Assembly: GCA_016935735.1 (NCBI GenBank)
Contig: JAFGQK010000048.1
Span: 1 to 51,995, forward strand
Length of the DNA: 51,995 nucleotides
DNA from: Spirochaetales bacterium
GTDB lineage: Bacteria > Spirochaetota > Spirochaetia > SZUA-6 > JAFGRV01
Reading direction: 5' to 3'
Shown here one piece after another: positions 49,093 through 51,995 of the stretch. A program made the translations under genes and the position numbers. The stretch's first letter is position 1. Every line of letters begins with the position of its first letter. The notes under the pieces are model-generated. The model was given only the letters and a program-made list of their open reading frames with translations. It was not told the origin of the DNA and searched no databases.

Positions 49093-51995
49093 GAATTGAA
49101 GTAACAGGTGTTGATAATTTCTCCGGCACAGGCAGGAAGGTTGCCGGTGCCGTCGGCAAACTGAAAAGCAAAACTGAAGCAGCCGGGGCGGCAATGGAGA
49201 TGACATGGAAGGATGTCGCCCTGGCTGTCGGTGCCCTGTATATTGCATTTAATAAAGCCAAACAAATCTTTGATGATTTAGTTAATAAATATGAAAAGCA
49301 GATCCTCGCTGAAACAAAACTCCAGTCTGCTTTAGTTGCCACAGGCCATGCAGCCGGATTCACTGAATTACAATTAAAGAAAATGGCTGCCGGTATGGCG
49401 GAGTTTACCACCTATACTGATGAAGCTTTAATCGAAGCAGAAGGACTGCTTTTAACCTTTACACAAATCGGAAAAGATATCTTCCCGCAGGCACTGGAAG
49501 CGGCTGCCGATATGTCGGCCATGTTCGGGCAGGAATTGAAACAGTCCGTTATCCAGCTTGGTACGGCCTTGAATGATCCGATCCAGGGTATCGGCAGACT
49601 GAGACGGATCGGAATCTCCTTTACCCAGGAACAGAAGGAGATGATAAAAGGGTTTGTCGAACTCGGTGATGTGATGTCAGCCCAGCAGGTGATTATAGAT
49701 GAGATCAACCGGGAGTTCGGCGGGGTAGCCCGGTTGATGGGCGAGACTGCAGTCGGTGCGTTCAGACGGCTTGAAAATAAATGGGTCGATTTACAGGAAA
49801 AAGCCGGCCAGGCACTGCTTGAAGGAATTACCCCGCTTTTTGAGGTCATAGAAGACTTTATCGCATTTTTAGAGAAAAACATCGATGTGTTTACTCAGGT
49901 AGGACAGGCAATCGCTTTTGTCGGTGCGGTTATTATCAATATCATAAAATTTGTTATTCAGTTTAAAGAAGCGATTATCACCTTTATCACGATCGTCTGG
50001 GGACTCCCCGCTGTGCTGGGTGCTGTCTCCACAGCTTTCGGTATCTTAAATACGGTAATACTGGCAAATCCTTTTGCCCTGGTTGCCGCAGCCATAGTCG
50101 GGGTTATTGCTGCAATTGCCGGTATGGTCGGTGAAACTATAAAAGCGAATGAAGAACTTAAGAAGCTGAAAGCTGAAGCCAATGAATTAGCTGAAGGAGA
50201 ACTCCGGAAGGCTGCAAGAGGGCTGGTCAAGGATATGGGAGAGCTTCAGACCGCTTTGGCAAAAGCCAGGGATGAAATAACAAAGCTTGAAGAAGCAGCT
50301 ATTAATGCCGGCAGAAAAGAACTCGATTCACTTTTAGATTTAATCTCCACCTATATAGATTTGCAGAGGAAAATTGAAGCCCAGATAAAAATCAGAAAAG
50401 AGATCGAGCTTTTAGAACGTGCCCAACGGGATGAAATCAATAACCTGAATGAGATCAACCAGGCCCTGGATATAGCAGAACGCAAATGGATGGAGAATGC
50501 ACGTGTTTTAGCTGAAATGATTCAATATATGCGGGAAGGTGAGGGGCTGTCTGATGAGGTTATTATAGCAGATGAAAGTGTAAAGAAGTTACAGCAGAAT
50601 ATTAAATACTGGCAGGAGTTAATCGATCAGATAAAAAATACAGAAAAGGAGATTGAAACCTACGGTGCTGAATGGAAAAAGGTCGTTGAACAGCGGATTA
50701 AGATGGAGGAAGATTTTGCACAAAAATATTTTCAGCTTGTAAGTGACAGGATTACGATTCTTGAATACGAACGAAGTGAGGCAGTTAAAAAGGCTCAGGA
50801 AATCGGGGCGGGTACATACAATATTTTACGATTCTATAATGAACAGATCAGACGGGAAAAAGAAAAAGAAGCCCAAAAGCGTACAGAGTTTGAACAGGAA
50901 TACTCCAATAAGCTTTTCCAGTTGACAGCAGACAGGGTGGAAATACTGGAATGGGAACGGCAGCAGGCAACCAGTAAGGCAGCCGAAATGGGTGCCGGTA
51001 TTGCATCTGTCAACGCTTATTATGATGAGATGGTAAGGCGGGCAAAGGAAGAACTTGCCCAGGCAGAAATTGAAACCGAACAGGAAAAACTGTTAAAACT
51101 GAAACAGGAACAGGAAGCTTATGCCCGTGAACGGATGGCACTGGAAAAAGAGGTTCATGAGTATATTCTTTCGCTGGCTGACCAGGCCCTTTTATCGGAA
51201 AGCCGGAGACTTGAAAATCAGAAACAGCAGGAAATTACCCGGATTGAAGAGGTGGCGGAAAAGTGGCGCAGATCCATCGGTTACATGGTGAGTGCTGCCG
51301 GAGACATCGTTATACCTTTTGAAAAAATTGAGTTTAGTGAGTTGCTTGACGGTACTGATGAGGTAATCGACAGGACCGGAGAATGGAATGCTTTATATGA
51401 ACAGGCATATGAAAACGAGAGAAAAATCAACTCTGCGATTACATCAATACTTTTAAAATATCATGAACTGATTGAAGCTGCAGAGAGAGAAGAAGAACTC
51501 CTCAGAATGATAGGGGAGGCTCACCTCGATGATTTCAAACTGCTTGAAAAAATCACGGAAGAAATGAAGACCCAGGAGCAGATCCGGAGAGAACAGATTG
51601 AGAGTCAGATAAAAGGACTTGAAGGACTGATAAGGTCTGTCCGGACAAATCTTGATCTGTTGCAGCCCGGGGCGATTATCGAAAAGCTTGAATATGAACG
51701 AATCATCAGACAGGCGAATGATGCAATTGTTTACCTGAAAACCGAACTGGCAAAAATCCCCACACAGGTAGATATTGCATTTTTAGAATTATCTGAAAAA
51801 GTCGGTTCTATCCTGGAAAAATATAAAGATCCGTTAAAGAAAAAGAAAGAAGCCCTGGAACTCGAAGCAAAGATGGTGGCCGAATATGTCCTGGCCTTAC
51901 GTAAACGGTATGAAGAACAGACTGCTTATCTGAGAACCCTTGATAAAACATCAGAAGAGTTTTTAAAAGGATATGCTGAACTTTATAATCTGGCC
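49083..51995 (+). CDS. Tape-measure protein, C-terminus beyond window edge
   Basis: This frame starts at GTG 49083 (MAIRIEVTGVDNFSGTGRKV) and remains open for 971 codons to the window edge. It has the features of a tail length protein: an N-terminal assembly region (LNDPIQGIGRLRRIGISFTQEQKE, VGAFRRLENKW), a hydrophobic block at residues 272-352 (IAFVGAVIINIIKF, LANPFALVAAAIVGVIAAIAG) and then long charged coiled coil. It sets tail length and helps DNA ejection. An internal 62-residue duplication lies at residues 541-665. The start overlaps the chaperone extension. Confidence 0.9.
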   Translation, partial: MAIRIEVTGVDNFSGTGRKVAGAVGKLKSKTEAAGAAMEMTWKDVALAVGALYIAFNKAKQIFDDLVNKYEKQILAETKLQSALVATGHAAGFTELQLKKMAAGMAEFTTYTDEALIEAEGLLLTFTQIGKDIFPQALEAAADMSAMFGQELKQSVIQLGTALNDPIQGIGRLRRIGISFTQEQKEMIKGFVELGDVMSAQQVIIDEINREFGGVARLMGETAVGAFRRLENKWVDLQEKAGQALLEGITPLFEVIEDFIAFLEKNIDVFTQVGQAIAFVGAVIINIIKFVIQFKEAIITFITIVWGLPAVLGAVSTAFGILNTVILANPFALVAAAIVGVIAAIAGMVGETIKANEELKKLKAEANELAEGELRKAARGLVKDMGELQTALAKARDEITKLEEAAINAGRKELDSLLDLISTYIDLQRKIEAQIKIRKEIELLERAQRDEINNLNEINQALDIAERKWMENARVLAEMIQYMREGEGLSDEVIIADESVKKLQQNIKYWQELIDQIKNTEKEIETYGAEWKKVVEQRIKMEEDFAQKYFQLVSDRITILEYERSEAVKKAQEIGAGTYNILRFYNEQIRREKEKEAQKRTEFEQEYSNKLFQLTADRVEILEWERQQATSKAAEMGAGIASVNAYYDEMVRRAKEELAQAEIETEQEKLLKLKQEQEAYARERMALEKEVHEYILSLADQALLSESRRLENQKQQEITRIEEVAEKWRRSIGYMVSAAGDIVIPFEKIEFSELLDGTDEVIDRTGEWNALYEQAYENERKINSAITSILLKYHELIEAAEREEELLRMIGEAHLDDFKLLEKITEEMKTQEQIRREQIESQIKGLEGLIRSVRTNLDLLQPGAIIEKLEYERIIRQANDAIVYLKTELAKIPTQVDIAFLELSEKVGSILEKYKDPLKKKKEALELEAKMVAEYVLALRKRYEEQTAYLRTLDKTSEEFLKGYAELYNLA
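50707..51080 (+). repeat. Tandem 62-codon duplication in the tape-measure gene
   Basis: Two successive segments, beginning at 50707 and 50893, encode similar 62-residue units (FAQKYFQLVSDRITILEYER then YSNKLFQLTADRVEILEWER; AQEIGAGTYNILRFYNEQI then AAEMGAGIASVNAYYDEM). The DNA has diverged, so the duplication is old. Units of this sort in tape-measure proteins change tail length in fixed steps. Confidence 0.6.

Noticed and set aside
17057-51995. A Mu-like transposable phage
   Set aside because: Head genes are Mu-like, but no transposase A/B genes are present in the early region, and the switch, origin and loader are of the lambda type.

Overview
The window (about 52 kb, AT-leaning, strong GGAGG-type ribosome-binding sites, many 1-14 nt gene overlaps) looks like an accessory region of an anaerobic or facultative bacterium. 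The exact host cannot be named from the sequence. A spirochaete or a similar lineage is possible, but this is a guess. The window has two halves: a minus-strand defence and maintenance block (1-16.9 kb), and a large tailed-phage genome read mostly on the plus strand (17.0 kb to the end).

Defence block, minus strand, transcribed from about 14.2 kb down to 1: a small excisionase-type HTH protein, BrxA-like, BrxB-like, a 1446-aa DUF6079 P-loop ATPase (BrxC/PglY), PglZ, an adenine-type DNA methylase with several CxxC zinc-ribbon pairs (PglX role), and BrxL (Lon-like). Two further co-transcribed genes follow: a 193-aa protein with an RNxxxH (HEPN-like) motif, and a partial gene cut by the window edge. 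A sigma70-like promoter sits just upstream of the HTH gene. The set resembles type 1 BREX, but the methylase is of a different type and lies between pglZ and brxL.

Maintenance block (14.3-16.9 kb): parB and parA (minus strand) and a divergent antitoxin / PIN-domain (DUF3368) toxin pair (plus strand). These are plasmid-style stability genes. They sit between BREX and the phage immunity region, so the whole window may be one phage-plasmid or plasmid-like element carrying BREX. Two independently integrated elements are the alternative.

Phage block: a LexA/CI-type self-cleaving repressor (17.1-17.9 kb) faces an early operon across a switch region with two promoters and repeated GATAA/TTATC half-sites. 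The early genes are small DNA-binding proteins, SSB, a Bro-N/KilAC antirepressor, a ribbon-helix-helix-type repressor with palindromic operators, DUF932, a fused Mre11-Rad50 (SbcD-SbcC) nuclease, two radical-SAM-type proteins, DUF1643 and a DNA methylase. A DUF4373 replication initiator and a DnaC-like loader follow. The initiator gene contains what looks like the origin: GGAAGAAAA iterons with exact 21-bp spacing followed by an AT-rich repeat, as in lambda O. A stand-alone NrdD-like glycyl-radical tail protein follows.

After a 600-bp gene-free stretch come an HNH endonuclease, a 40-bp 3' fragment of tRNA-Gly(TCC) (candidate attachment site), and two tandem ParB-methylase fusions. The packaging and virion genes follow: DUF5681 protein, large terminase, portal-MuF fusion, Mu I-type protease/scaffold, decoration protein, Mu T-type major head protein, connectors, gpG-like protein, tail tube protein, a tail-assembly chaperone pair joined by a textbook A_AAA_AAG -1 frameshift, and a tape-measure protein running off the right edge. 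No integrase, transposase or lysis gene is seen within the window.
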